Source: Planctomycetota bacterium
GTDB lineage: Bacteria > Planctomycetota > Phycisphaerae > Phycisphaerales > UBA1924
Direction: 5' to 3'
NCBI GenBank assembly: GCA_017303555.1
Contig: JAFLCN010000015.1
Coordinates: 1 to 64,000, forward strand
DNA length: 64,000 bases
Part shown: in pieces, positions 8,657-16,707 of the stretch
Layout of the letters: each line of letters opens with the position of its first letter
How positions within the stretch are numbered: position 1 is the first letter of the stretch
Made by a program: the position numbers and the translations under genes
Notes under the pieces: model-generated
What the model saw: only the letters and a program-made list of their open reading frames with translations
Told to the model about the DNA's origin: nothing
Database searches by the model: none

Positions 8657-9172
8657 ATGAAGAAGTTGATTGCGATTGCTGGATTGGCATTGGCGACGAC
8701 GCCTGCGCTGGCGCAGACGATTGTCGGAAACACGACGGGCGCTCCGACGTATAACCGCGCGCTTCAGGGTTTCAGCGGCCTTTCGGCCGTCGGCACCGCC
8801 ACGCACTATCAGGTGATCGCGTTCACGGTTTCGATCACCGGTTCGTACACGTGGCAGAACACGGCCACGTCTCCGGCGAACTGGGACAATTTCACGTTCA
8901 TCTATCAGAACTCGTTCAATCCCGCAGCGGCACTCGTGAACGGCGTTGCGAGCAACGACGACAATCCGAGCGTCGGGCTTTCGGGTTTCACGGTTGCGTT
9001 GACGGCGGGCACGAACTACTTCTACGTCGTGACCGGCTTTGACAACGATGACCAGGGCGCGTGGCGGGCCGATGTCTCGTCGACCAGCGGCGGGCAGGTG
9101 ATCGTTCCGGCTCCGAGCGCGCTGGCGCTCGCGGGCATGGGGCTGCTCGCGGCGGGTCGGCGCCGTCGGTAA
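8657..9172 (+). CDS. PEP-CTERM-like secreted protein
   Basis: This gene encodes 171 aa. GGGAGGAG lies eight bases before the ATG. A signal peptide (MKKLIAIAGLALATTPALAQ) leads to a beta-rich Ser/Thr/Asn domain (residues 22-145). The tail has VPAPS, a hydrophobic helix (ALALAGMGLLAAG) and RRRR. Such tails direct surface sorting by an exosortase-like enzyme. A strong terminator follows 27 bp after the stop, so it is probably a single-gene transcript. Confidence 0.87.
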   Translation: MKKLIAIAGLALATTPALAQTIVGNTTGAPTYNRALQGFSGLSAVGTATHYQVIAFTVSITGSYTWQNTATSPANWDNFTFIYQNSFNPAAALVNGVASNDDNPSVGLSGFTVALTAGTNYFYVVTGFDNDDQGAWRADVSSTSGGQVIVPAPSALALAGMGLLAAGRRRR

Positions 9173-9198
9173 GAGGGTTTCCAGTGCGAAATTCAGCG

Positions 9199-9232
9199 GA
9201 CACCGGCGCGAACCGCCGGTGTCTGTGTTTTT
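9199..9232 (+). terminator. Intrinsic terminator after the gene at 8657
   Basis: A perfect 10-bp stem (GACACCGGCG with CGCCGGTGTC) encloses a five-base loop (CGAAC) and is followed by TGTGTTTTT. Confidence 0.88.
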
Positions 9233-9243
9233 GCGGAGCGGGC

Positions 9244-9828
9244 TCAGCTCCGGCGGCGCTTGGCGAGTGCGAGAAGCCCCACCGGCAGGGCGGCGAGTGC
9301 GCCCGGCGAAGGGACCCGCAGGAACGAGATGCTGTCGATCATCGCGCCGTCGGCATCGGCGGTGAGCTCGATGAAGCGGATTCCACCAACCGCGACCCGC
9401 AGCGTGTTCTCGTAGAAGCTCGACGCGTTGAAGTTGCCCGTCATGTCGGTGACATGAGCCATCAGAAGTCCCTGCGCGTTGTACGCTCGGACGCGGCCGA
9501 GAAGCGACCCCCGATCGGTATCGAAGAACCTGACGGCAAAGTTGCTGATATCAGAATCAAAGGTGAGGGCGATGGCGCTGCCCCAGAGGCCGACGGCGTT
9601 GGTTCGGAATGAACCGTCCGAGTAGTCGAGCACGGAAACGGCGGAGTGGAGCACGCCACGGTTGTCGTACGCGGGCGAAGTCGCAAAGCGGACTCCGAGC
9701 GGGGCGTACTGGTTCGAGATCGCGGTTCCGGGTGCAAGGTCTTCGAAGTTGATGGTGACGAGTTCGGCGTTCGCGCCGCTCGCGGCAAGAAGCAGCGCAG
9801 CGGCCCCGAGCATGAGGTTCTTGTTCAT
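9244..9828 (-). CDS. PEP-CTERM-like secreted protein
   Basis: This gene encodes 194 aa and is convergent with the gene at 8657. A signal peptide (MNKNLMLGAAALLLAASGANA) precedes a beta-sandwich-like domain with INFEDLAPGTAISNQYAPLG near residue 26, a pattern seen in many choice-of-anchor and lectin-like exported proteins. The tail is VPSPGALAALPVGLLALAKRRRS, a variant sorting signal with S in place of A. AGAGGGGGAGA precedes the ATG. The substrate is unknown. Confidence 0.86.
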   Translation of the reverse strand: MNKNLMLGAAALLLAASGANAELVTINFEDLAPGTAISNQYAPLGVRFATSPAYDNRGVLHSAVSVLDYSDGSFRTNAVGLWGSAIALTFDSDISNFAVRFFDTDRGSLLGRVRAYNAQGLLMAHVTDMTGNFNASSFYENTLRVAVGGIRFIELTADADGAMIDSISFLRVPSPGALAALPVGLLALAKRRRS

Positions 9829-10404
9829 CTCTCCCCCTCTTTGGATGGTCCGACAACCAGCCCCAGTCTCTGGACGAGCCGGGCATGTGAAGCATGCCGC
9901 GGGATCTGCAAAGGGCGAGGCCGTTTGCAGGATTGGTGAGTCGAGCGGCGCTTACCGGTCGGCGCAGACGCTTCAGAACGAATACGCGGCACGGCACGGC
10001 GCGGACTGTGCGGACCGCACCGCTCTTTCGGCGGGGAGATGCACGCGCCGCATTGCACATTTAGTAGTTCATGACGCAAGCACATACGCAATGGGGTCAA
10101 CGCTCGGAGCCCGGAGCGCAAGCAATCGGCGGGTTCATAAGAGCGGCATTTGAGCGGGCCGTGTGCTGGGGTGAACCGGAGCGGAAAGCGTATCGTTTGG
10201 GTCGGAGAGGGGGTGAAAACCCCACCCCTGAGGCAGAAAACGGTTTAGAAGGGCGTCCGGAATGTGATTTATGCAAAAGGGTGCGAGGCCGGTTGCGTGC
10301 GTCGGAACATTCTATTAGTCTCGTGCTGGAGACAAGACCGCCGATTCTTGCGGGATGTGCCCGGTGGGTCGCGGGGGATCAATTCAAGTTCGAGGAGAAA
10401 AGAC
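9829..10404. other. Divergent intergenic region, no gene seen
   Basis: This 576-bp gap separates two divergently transcribed secreted-protein genes and should hold both promoters. A short hairpin-like stretch (GGGGGTGAAAACCCC) lies near 10209. No frame here has protein-like composition, and I cannot place the promoters. Confidence 0.5.
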
Positions 10405-11088
10405 ATGAAGAAGGTCGCATTTTTGCTATCGCTCGCGCTGGCGGGAGCCGCACAGGCTGCTGTGCTGTACGACAACGGCCCCGTGTTCAGTGTTCCGGGA
10501 TCGCCGAACCTGAGCGTGCTGGTGACGCCGAACACGACGCTGGGCGCGGGCGCGCAGATCAGCGCGAACAACGCCGTCGCCGACAATTTCACTGCGGGCG
10601 CGACGTGGAACGTGACGAAGCTGACGTTCTACATGTACCAGACGGGATCGACGGCCTTCTCGTTTACGGGCCTGAACTACCAGATCGCCAACGCGCACAC
10701 GGATGCGATCAGTTGGACTTCGGGCTCGATCAGCAACGGTGGCTTGACGGCGTATCGGGTGACATCAACCTCGCTCGGCGCGAGAGATCGCGCGATCTAC
10801 GCGATCGACGTCGCGGTGAACCTCGTGCTCGGTCCGGGCAACTACGTGATGCGGTGGCAGGCGTCGGGTTCGCTCGCGAGCGGACCGTGGCAGCCGCCGG
10901 TGGTCCCGACGAACGGCGGCGGAAACGCGATGCAGTCCTTGGCCGGTGCAGCGTTCGGAGCCCTGGTGGACACCGGCAGCGGCGTGACCATGGAACTTCC
11001 CTTCACGATGCACGGCACGGTCGTTCCGGCCCCGGGCGCGCTGGCGCTCCTGGGCCTGGGCGGACTGGTTGCGCGCCGGCGGCGTTGA
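10405..11088 (+). CDS. PEP-CTERM-like secreted protein
   Basis: This gene encodes 227 aa. CGAGGAG lies nine bases before the ATG. It has a signal peptide (MKKVAFLLSLALAGAAQA), a long beta-rich middle domain, and the tail VPAPGALALLGLGGLVARRRR. The middle part (residues 25-200) lacks catalytic motifs I can recognise and resembles other exported choice-of-anchor-type proteins. A terminator follows at 11161. Confidence 0.88.
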   Translation: MKKVAFLLSLALAGAAQAAVLYDNGPVFSVPGSPNLSVLVTPNTTLGAGAQISANNAVADNFTAGATWNVTKLTFYMYQTGSTAFSFTGLNYQIANAHTDAISWTSGSISNGGLTAYRVTSTSLGARDRAIYAIDVAVNLVLGPGNYVMRWQASGSLASGPWQPPVVPTNGGGNAMQSLAGAAFGALVDTGSGVTMELPFTMHGTVVPAPGALALLGLGGLVARRRR

Positions 11089-11160
11089 GCGGACCGGATC
11101 GCTGCAACGCTGCGTCTGAGACGTTGCGTGTTTGTGACTCTGCACGTTCGTGACTCTGAG

Positions 11161-11188
11161 ACCCCGGGGGCTGTACCCCGGGGTTTTT
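11161..11188 (+). terminator. Intrinsic terminator after the gene at 10405
   Basis: A 9-bp stem (ACCCCGGGG with CCCCGGGGT) with a six-base loop (GCTGTA) is followed by a run of T. Confidence 0.85.
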
Positions 11189-11222
11189 CGTGCGCGCGGG
11201 TGGAAGCACTCGCTGAACTGCG

Positions 11223-12281
11223 TCAGGGCAGCGATGGATTCTCGCACTCGAATGCGGCATAGGCCGATGCGAAGACGGTGAAATCGGCGTCGTCCACTCG
11301 GCCGTCGCCGCTGAGGTCGGCCGGGCAGTTGGTGGGAAGAGCGGAGCAATCGAGGACGTCGTACGCGGCAGCGAAGGCGACGAAATCGGCGTCGTCAACG
11401 ACGCTGTCACCCGTCAGATCGGGAGGGCAGTTCCAGCGGCCGAGCCGTCCGCCGATGAACGCGGCAGAGTGGACGCCTTCGCTGGTCATCAGGCAGGGGA
11501 CTTGGTGCGGACAGCCGGTTTCGGTGTACTCGATCGGGAGGTGCAGGCCGAGAAGATAATCGCGGAATGAACGGTTCTCTGTCAGCAGTGCGCCGACGGC
11601 CATGCGCACGGGATAGCGGCGATCGAGCGCTGCACGGTTCGCGTTCACCCACCAGTGCGGCGAGAACTGGTTGAAGTAGCTTTCGCTGTTTCCGAAGATG
11701 GTTTGGGCCTGCGTTGGGTGGCGGGTGATGATGGTTTGCCATGTAAGCAGTGCGCCGTCATATTCGATGCAGAGGCCGAAGAGCTGCGGGAACTTGGCGT
11801 AGAACTTGGTGGCACCGAAGCCGCCCATGGAAAAGCCCTGGATGATGCGCGAGCGTGGATCGGCGATGGTGCGGAAGTTTGCATCGACGTGGGGAATCAA
11901 CTGCAACGCGACATCGGTTTCGGCGGGCTTGGCTCCATCGATGCTGTCGGCCCAGAAGCTATCGCCGTAACCATTCGGAAAGACGACGATGACGGGGCCG
12001 ATCAGACCGAGTGCCGCGGCGTCTTCGAAGACTTGCGGCACAGTCGTGTTCTGCTGGCCACCCTGCGAGCCGTTGATGCCGTGGAGGTGATAGATCACCG
12101 GGTAGCGATCGGTGGACGATGAATACGCGGGAGGGAAGTAGATGTTGTACGTGACCGTCTTGCCGGTGATGGGGCCGAGGAAGCTGCGCGATTCGACGTG
12201 ACCCTGGAGGGCGGCGGAAGCGCTTGCGCTCCACATCCAGAGCCAGAGTGCAACGAGGACGATGCGCAACCTGAAATCCAT
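11223..12281 (-). CDS. Secreted alpha/beta-hydrolase esterase with dockerin tail
   Basis: This gene encodes 352 aa. A signal peptide (MDFRLRIVLVALWLWMWSA...ASA) leads to an esterase-D or feruloyl-esterase-like domain: YPVIYHLHGI near residue 62 (oxyanion strand), VVFPNGYG, then the nucleophile elbow GFSMGGFGA near residue 150. A His near the end of the domain (EGVHSAAFIGG) could complete the triad. Two dockerin-like repeats (DLTGDSVVDDADFVAFAAAYD and a second ending AYAAF) follow, separated by CSALPTNCP. GGAGG lies six bases before the ATG at 12281, which favours it over an in-frame start 21 bp upstream. The likely role is hydrolysis of an ester-linked polysaccharide side chain or similar substrate at the surface. 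Its substrate is not known. Confidence 0.87.
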   Translation of the reverse strand: MDFRLRIVLVALWLWMWSASASAALQGHVESRSFLGPITGKTVTYNIYFPPAYSSSTDRYPVIYHLHGINGSQGGQQNTTVPQVFEDAAALGLIGPVIVVFPNGYGDSFWADSIDGAKPAETDVALQLIPHVDANFRTIADPRSRIIQGFSMGGFGATKFYAKFPQLFGLCIEYDGALLTWQTIITRHPTQAQTIFGNSESYFNQFSPHWWVNANRAALDRRYPVRMAVGALLTENRSFRDYLLGLHLPIEYTETGCPHQVPCLMTSEGVHSAAFIGGRLGRWNCPPDLTGDSVVDDADFVAFAAAYDVLDCSALPTNCPADLSGDGRVDDADFTVFASAYAAFECENPSLP

Positions 12282-12341
12282 GGATGCCTCCGTGGACTTC
12301 AACGCGGGATGCTGCGGTTTATTTCGGTGAAAGGACGCGGA

Positions 12342-13031
12342 TCAGCGCCGGCGACGCTTTCCGGCGAGGAGGCCGCCGAGCAGGAGAAGGGCGGTGTTCG
12401 GCGCCGGGATCTCGGTCACGCCGATCGTGAGGAAGTCGATGGCCCAGCCATCGCCCCCGTCGCCGCCCTGATCGATGGTGAGGGTGAGAACGTGGCTTGG
12501 GTCGAGCTTGCCGACGTCGAGGCCGATCGAAACGAACTGAAGGACGGGGCCGGTCTGATCGAGCGAGTTGAGCAGCGCGGTCAGAGTGTCGTTGACGACG
12601 CCGTTGATGCGCGCGGTGAAGGGCTGACCGAAGACGGCGTTCTGAAAGTCATCGGCCATGAAGCCGAGCGTGAGAGACTGGACTCCCGCACCCGTGATGA
12701 GCGAGGAGTAATCCATCGAGATGGTCTGCGGACCGGCGGTTCGCTGGCCGGCGCCCGAGTAGCCGTCGTGAAATCCGGTTTGCGTCGAGCCGACGAAGAT
12801 CTGGTCGGTGCCCAGGAAATCACTCGAAGGCGAGAACGGGAAGCCGTGGCCATAGATGTTGGAACCGAGCGAAGTTGCTCCGGCACCGAGGCCTTCCAGC
12901 GTGGCTCCGGCGGTCGGATCGGTGCCGTAGACACCGGTGTTGCACATATCGCGATCGCCGTATTCGAGAACGCCCGCCAACGCGCTGCCGGAAACTGCCA
13001 GCACCGCAACGACGCACAAATGGTTCCGCAC
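12342..13031 (-). CDS. PEP-CTERM-like secreted protein
   Basis: This gene encodes 229 aa. The chosen GTG at 13031 is preceded by GGAGGTG seven bases upstream and starts the signal peptide (VRNHLCVVAVLAVSGSALA); a longer in-frame start at 13094 lacks a signal. The middle domain contains FMADDFQNAVFGQPFTARI and a VLTLTIDQGGDGGDGW segment. The tail is IPAPNTALLLLGGLLAGKRRRR. It lies 60 bp downstream of the esterase start on the same strand and may be its own transcript. Confidence 0.82.
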   Translation of the reverse strand: MRNHLCVVAVLAVSGSALAGVLEYGDRDMCNTGVYGTDPTAGATLEGLGAGATSLGSNIYGHGFPFSPSSDFLGTDQIFVGSTQTGFHDGYSGAGQRTAGPQTISMDYSSLITGAGVQSLTLGFMADDFQNAVFGQPFTARINGVVNDTLTALLNSLDQTGPVLQFVSIGLDVGKLDPSHVLTLTIDQGGDGGDGWAIDFLTIGVTEIPAPNTALLLLGGLLAGKRRRR

Positions 13032-13149
13032 GAAGACACCTCCACGGCATTCCTGCCTTCTCAAAGATGCTCGATGCCGGGACAAATGCCACATCGGGAC
13101 CGAAACTCTGATCTAAGTGACTTTTTGACAATGCCTTACGGCTTGCATT

Positions 13150-13815
13150 TCACGCGGGCGACCTGTCGGGGGCGAGTTCGGCGAGAGCTTTGGAAGGCTG
13201 TTTGGCGTTGCACAGGATGTAGATCGAGAAGAGCAGATACCAGGCACCGAGACCGGGGCCGAGGTCGAAGAGGCCGGCTTCGGCGGGAGGGATCGGATAG
13301 GTCGATAGCTTCATCGCAAGGAAGATGATCGCGACGAGCGCGCCGGAGATCGCGAGCATGGCGGCGAGCGGACCGCGGCGCCACAGGATGGAGCAGAAAA
13401 GCAGCGTGGATACTCCGATGAGGAGATCCCAGCAGAAGCAGAGGCCGAGTTGAACGGTGAATGTGCCGTCGAGGATTTGCCTGATCGCTGCGCGAGCGGA
13501 CGGTTCGGCCTCGGCGATGCGCTGCCTCATGATGATCAGTGTTGTGGATTGCACGCAGACCATCGACAAGTGGAATGCACCGGCGATGACGGCGAAGCGT
13601 GCCGCGGCATCGGCGAGCATGCTCGGGCCGCGGAGCGTCAGGAAGCGTGCCATTCCGGGCGAACCCGCGATGACGAGCGGACCGAAGGCCATGCACAACA
13701 GCAGGTGCGGGAACGAAGGCATCGGGATAAATGTCTTGGCGAGAAAGACCGCGGTGGCGGTGATCCCGAGAATTCCGGTCCAGCGAAGAACTTTGGTGGT
13801 TTCGTGGTTCGACAT
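13150..13815 (-). CDS. Multi-pass membrane protein
   Basis: This gene encodes 221 aa with five or six hydrophobic segments (for example WTGILGITATAVFLAKTFI, LLLCMAFGPLVIAG, AVIAGAFHLSMVCVQST, LCFCWDLLIGVSTLLF, LAAMLAISGALVAIIFLAM). The family is not recognised with confidence; the pattern resembles DUF4386-like proteins. The start at 13815 is the first ATG that begins the membrane-protein part, but its ribosome binding site is weak. No neighbour suggests a function. Confidence 0.75.
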   Translation of the reverse strand: MSNHETTKVLRWTGILGITATAVFLAKTFIPMPSFPHLLLCMAFGPLVIAGSPGMARFLTLRGPSMLADAAARFAVIAGAFHLSMVCVQSTTLIIMRQRIAEAEPSARAAIRQILDGTFTVQLGLCFCWDLLIGVSTLLFCSILWRRGPLAAMLAISGALVAIIFLAMKLSTYPIPPAEAGLFDLGPGLGAWYLLFSIYILCNAKQPSKALAELAPDRSPA

Positions 13816-14288
13816 CTGGTCACTCCGTGCGCGCGATGAGCTCCGCGGCCACTCGGGATTGGGAACCGATGGAGGACACTTGCTTCGGGATTGCGGCGTG
13901 AAAGGCGCCCGGAGGCGGCTCGCGGGGACTGAGCCCGCCGCGGTTTGCATCCGCTTGTGCAACGGGCAAGGCTCGCTCGCGCACGTGATGCAAAGCGGGC
14001 TCGCCGAGATTTTTTGTGGGGCGTTCGTCGTCGTGCGCGTGCACGCGCTGCGGGAAGGAGGGCGGTTGGCGATCGAGGGTGAGAGGTTCTGACCGCGCGA
14101 TCGAGACTGGTGTTACATGAACGGAGGCGAGATGAAACTACCTCTTTCAAAGTCCCATAAGCGAAAAATCACGTCCGGGAGCCTGCAGAGCGGCATTTTT
14201 GCTTTCAATGCGGGGCATAGTGATTAGGCTGTGCGTGACGAGATGGATCGTTACTGTAACTGTTTCCAATAGGCAATAGAGGAGAGAA
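13816..14288. other. Divergent intergenic region, no gene seen
   Basis: This 473-bp gap lies between two divergent genes. A short AT-rich stretch near 14240 (GTTACTGTAACTGTTTCC, itself partly palindromic) precedes the gene at 14289 and could be part of its promoter. I see no protein-like frame. Confidence 0.45.
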
Positions 14289-14960
14289 ATGATGAAGCGG
14301 ATGCTATCGGTTCTGGTCGCGGGTGCTGCGTGCGCCGCGAGCGCTCAGGCGATCACTGTGGGCGTGGACCAAGGTCCCGCGGGCTACCTGGGTTACATGA
14401 ACGTGTTTGAGCTTCCGGCGAACGGCGGCGGCTTTGTGTTCGGCAGCGGCTGGGGCGTTGCGGACCTGAACGCTTCGTTCGACAACGGCGCGAGCACGCT
14501 GACCCTTTCGCCCAACACGATCGGTGACCCGAATCCGTTCTGGTACACGCCGAGCGGCGGTCCGGGCGCTGCCGGCAACAAGATCATGCAGGCCAACCTG
14601 TATCACGAGGTGACCGGCAGCATGTCGGGCATGTCGGTGACGTTTGAGGGAGTGGTGCTCTCGAACACGTTCACCTCGGCGCACGTCGCGCGGATCTTCA
14701 TCCGCGATTTCGCTGCGGACTATTCGTCTTCGGTGGACACCTACATCCCGCTGGTGGCGGGCAACTTCAGCATCACGCAGTTCACGATTCCGGGTGCCGG
14801 CCGCCACGTTCAGTGGGGCTTCCAGGTGGAGGGCGTGAACGTGTGGGCGACCGACACCGGACCGTACGGAACGGCCGTCATTGCGACGATTCCGGCTCCG
14901 GCTTCGCTTGGCCTGATGGGCCTGGGCGGACTGGCGATGGCGCGTCGCCGTCGGGCCTGA
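14289..14960 (+). CDS. PEP-CTERM-like secreted protein
   Basis: This gene encodes 223 aa. GAGGAGAG lies just before the ATG. It has a signal peptide (MMKRMLSVLVAGAACAASAQA), a beta-rich domain, and the tail IPAPASLGLMGLGGLAMARRRRA. The middle segment is Gly/Asn-rich and has no recognised motif. A strong terminator follows. Confidence 0.87.
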   Translation: MMKRMLSVLVAGAACAASAQAITVGVDQGPAGYLGYMNVFELPANGGGFVFGSGWGVADLNASFDNGASTLTLSPNTIGDPNPFWYTPSGGPGAAGNKIMQANLYHEVTGSMSGMSVTFEGVVLSNTFTSAHVARIFIRDFAADYSSSVDTYIPLVAGNFSITQFTIPGAGRHVQWGFQVEGVNVWATDTGPYGTAVIATIPAPASLGLMGLGGLAMARRRRA

Positions 14961-14986
14961 GTCTTCTGAGACATCTCCAAACTCTC

Positions 14987-15017
14987 GGGCCGCCGATCGG
15001 AAGATCGGCGGCCTTTT
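14987..15017 (+). terminator. Intrinsic terminator after the gene at 14289
   Basis: A perfect 11-bp stem (GGCCGCCGATC with GATCGGCGGCC) encloses the GNRA-type loop GGAA and is followed by TTTTT. Confidence 0.92.
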
Positions 15018-15030
15018 TCTTGCGCGACTT

Positions 15031-16077
15031 TCAATTGCCGGACTTGCGTTCCGCGATCAACTCGCCCTGCTGAGCGGCGAGGCGGTCGATGGTGTCGCCC
15101 AGTTTGAGGAATTCGTCGCGATCCTTCTGTGTGAAGCTTTCGCCGAAGGCCAGCCCGTTCTCCGGCGTGTTGGTCCAATTGCCGTTGTTCGCCTTGAGTA
15201 TCTCGAAGCGGCGCCGGGCGGCGAGGAGCATGCCGTGCTCGGCGGCGTGGATGGCGAGAAGGTTGTCGATCCTGGCGTTGGCGACAAATCCGGCGAGGAA
15301 GTCGTCGGCGGCTTTTTTGGGCACGCTCCGGGCGGCGAGTTCGGTGGGGATGCGATCGGAGATCGAACGGAAATAGGCGATGACGTCATCGTGCGCCGTG
15401 ACGGCCGGGTGGAGGAGCGCGAGGCGTGCATCGATTGCTGCGGAATCGCGAAGGCCGTCGAGGCTTGTGCCGCCGGCGTCGGCGTAGGTGCCCGCGGCTG
15501 TTATGTAGGCTTTGAGCACGTCGTTCTGGGCACGGGCCAGCGAGGCCGCGTACTCCATGACCGCCTTGTCGATGCCGGTGGCGACGGAAGCGGCCTGGTC
15601 GAACTTGCTTGCGGATTCTGCGGTGAGCGCGATCGCTTTCTGCTCGTCGCCCCCCAGCGAGGCCTGCTTGGCTTGTTCGGCGAGTGCGCGGATCTCGGCG
15701 ATGGATGCCGGTGTCTGCGCCGACGGGGCGGGCGCGCCGGGGGACCCGCGCGAGCGCGTGACGTGCGCCACAAGGCAAACGAGCAGGACGAGAATGAACG
15801 CGCCGTTTGCGAATCGGATCGATCGGCCGGCGAGCCGGAACGCGATCCATGATGCGATCAGGGGCCAGAGGAGCAGACCGATCGCAGCGCCCAGAGCGTG
15901 GGAGATTCGGTAGGCATCGGGATCGGCGCGGGCGAGTGTGCGGACGGTGCCGGCGAAAACGGCGATCGCGGCAACTGCGCCGATGCCGAGCGGGATCGGA
16001 TCGAGGCGGAAGCGCGGCGGAGCGGGCTCGGCGCCTGCGGGCGAGGCCGGAGTTTTGGGATTGCCTGGCTCGGACAC
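15031..16077 (-). CDS. Membrane protein of unknown function
   Basis: This gene encodes 348 aa. The chosen GTG at 16077 has AGGAG seven bases upstream; a longer in-frame start would overlap the divergent gene. Three hydrophobic segments follow a Pro-rich N-terminus (IPLGIGAVAAIAVFAGTV, ALGAAIGLLLWPLIASWIA, FILVLLVCLVAHV). The remainder is a predicted alpha-helical extracytoplasmic or cytoplasmic domain rich in Ala. No family is recognised. Confidence 0.78.
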   Translation of the reverse strand: MSEPGNPKTPASPAGAEPAPPRFRLDPIPLGIGAVAAIAVFAGTVRTLARADPDAYRISHALGAAIGLLLWPLIASWIAFRLAGRSIRFANGAFILVLLVCLVAHVTRSRGSPGAPAPSAQTPASIAEIRALAEQAKQASLGGDEQKAIALTAESASKFDQAASVATGIDKAVMEYAASLARAQNDVLKAYITAAGTYADAGGTSLDGLRDSAAIDARLALLHPAVTAHDDVIAYFRSISDRIPTELAARSVPKKAADDFLAGFVANARIDNLLAIHAAEHGMLLAARRRFEILKANNGNWTNTPENGLAFGESFTQKDRDEFLKLGDTIDRLAAQQGELIAERKSGN

Positions 16078-16108
16078 GGAGCGGCTCCTGGAGAATCCGG
16101 GCAAATGT

Positions 16109-16687
16109 ATGACCAAGCCTGGGAGCGAGCGGCGGCTACGCTGGCCGGTGCATTCCAGAACAGACATCGAGAGGCGTGAAAATGCGGCGGCGGAGTATCG
16201 GCCGGGGAAGGTGAGGCTGCTGCTCGTGGCGGAAGCGCCGCCGTGCGACACGACGCGGTACTTCTACTTCGACGATGTACCGAACCACGACTGGCTGTAT
16301 ATGTATGTCTGCCGCGGGCTCTTCGGGGAGGTGGAGATCGCGGACCTGCGTGCGCGAAAGGCGAGCTACCTGGGCGCGCTGCGGGAAGCGGGCGTGTTCA
16401 TGATCGACCTTGCGCCGGAAGGGATGAGCAACGCGACGCCTGCGAAGCTCCGGCCGCTGGCGGATGGCGCGGTCGGTCGGTGCGCGGCGTTGAAGCCGAA
16501 GGCGATCGTGCTGATCAAGTCGTCGGTGTACGACGTGCTGTTTGGAGCGCTGCGAGATGCCGGGCTGCCGGTGGTTGATGAACGGATGCCGTTCCCGGCG
16601 AGCGGGCAGCAGCCGGCATTCCTGCGGGCGTTCGCGGATGCGCTCGAGACTGCGGGGTTCGATGTTCCGATCAGGCGCCCCAAGTGA
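16109..16687 (+). CDS. UDG-superfamily-like protein
   Basis: This gene encodes 192 aa. The motif VRLLLVAEAPP near residue 37 is followed by an aromatic stretch (TRYFYFDDVPNHDWLYMY), and a later strand reads KAIVLIKSSVYD. This order resembles the uracil-DNA glycosylase fold (GEAPG-type motif, then a beta-strand with a switched catalytic region), but the usual His of motif 2 (HPS) is not visible. It could instead be a related enzyme of unknown substrate. The start at 16109 is a weak choice because a good ribosome binding site is absent; a GTG at 16148 is an alternative. Confidence 0.65.
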   Translation: MTKPGSERRLRWPVHSRTDIERRENAAAEYRPGKVRLLLVAEAPPCDTTRYFYFDDVPNHDWLYMYVCRGLFGEVEIADLRARKASYLGALREAGVFMIDLAPEGMSNATPAKLRPLADGAVGRCAALKPKAIVLIKSSVYDVLFGALRDAGLPVVDERMPFPASGQQPAFLRAFADALETAGFDVPIRRPK

Positions 16688-16707
16688 AGCGAGAGCGACG
16701 GGCGCGG

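Noticed and set aside
13457..14092. A 211-codon plus-strand frame across the intergenic region at 13.8-14.1 kb
   Set aside because: Half of it is antisense to the membrane protein gene, and the remainder lacks family features.
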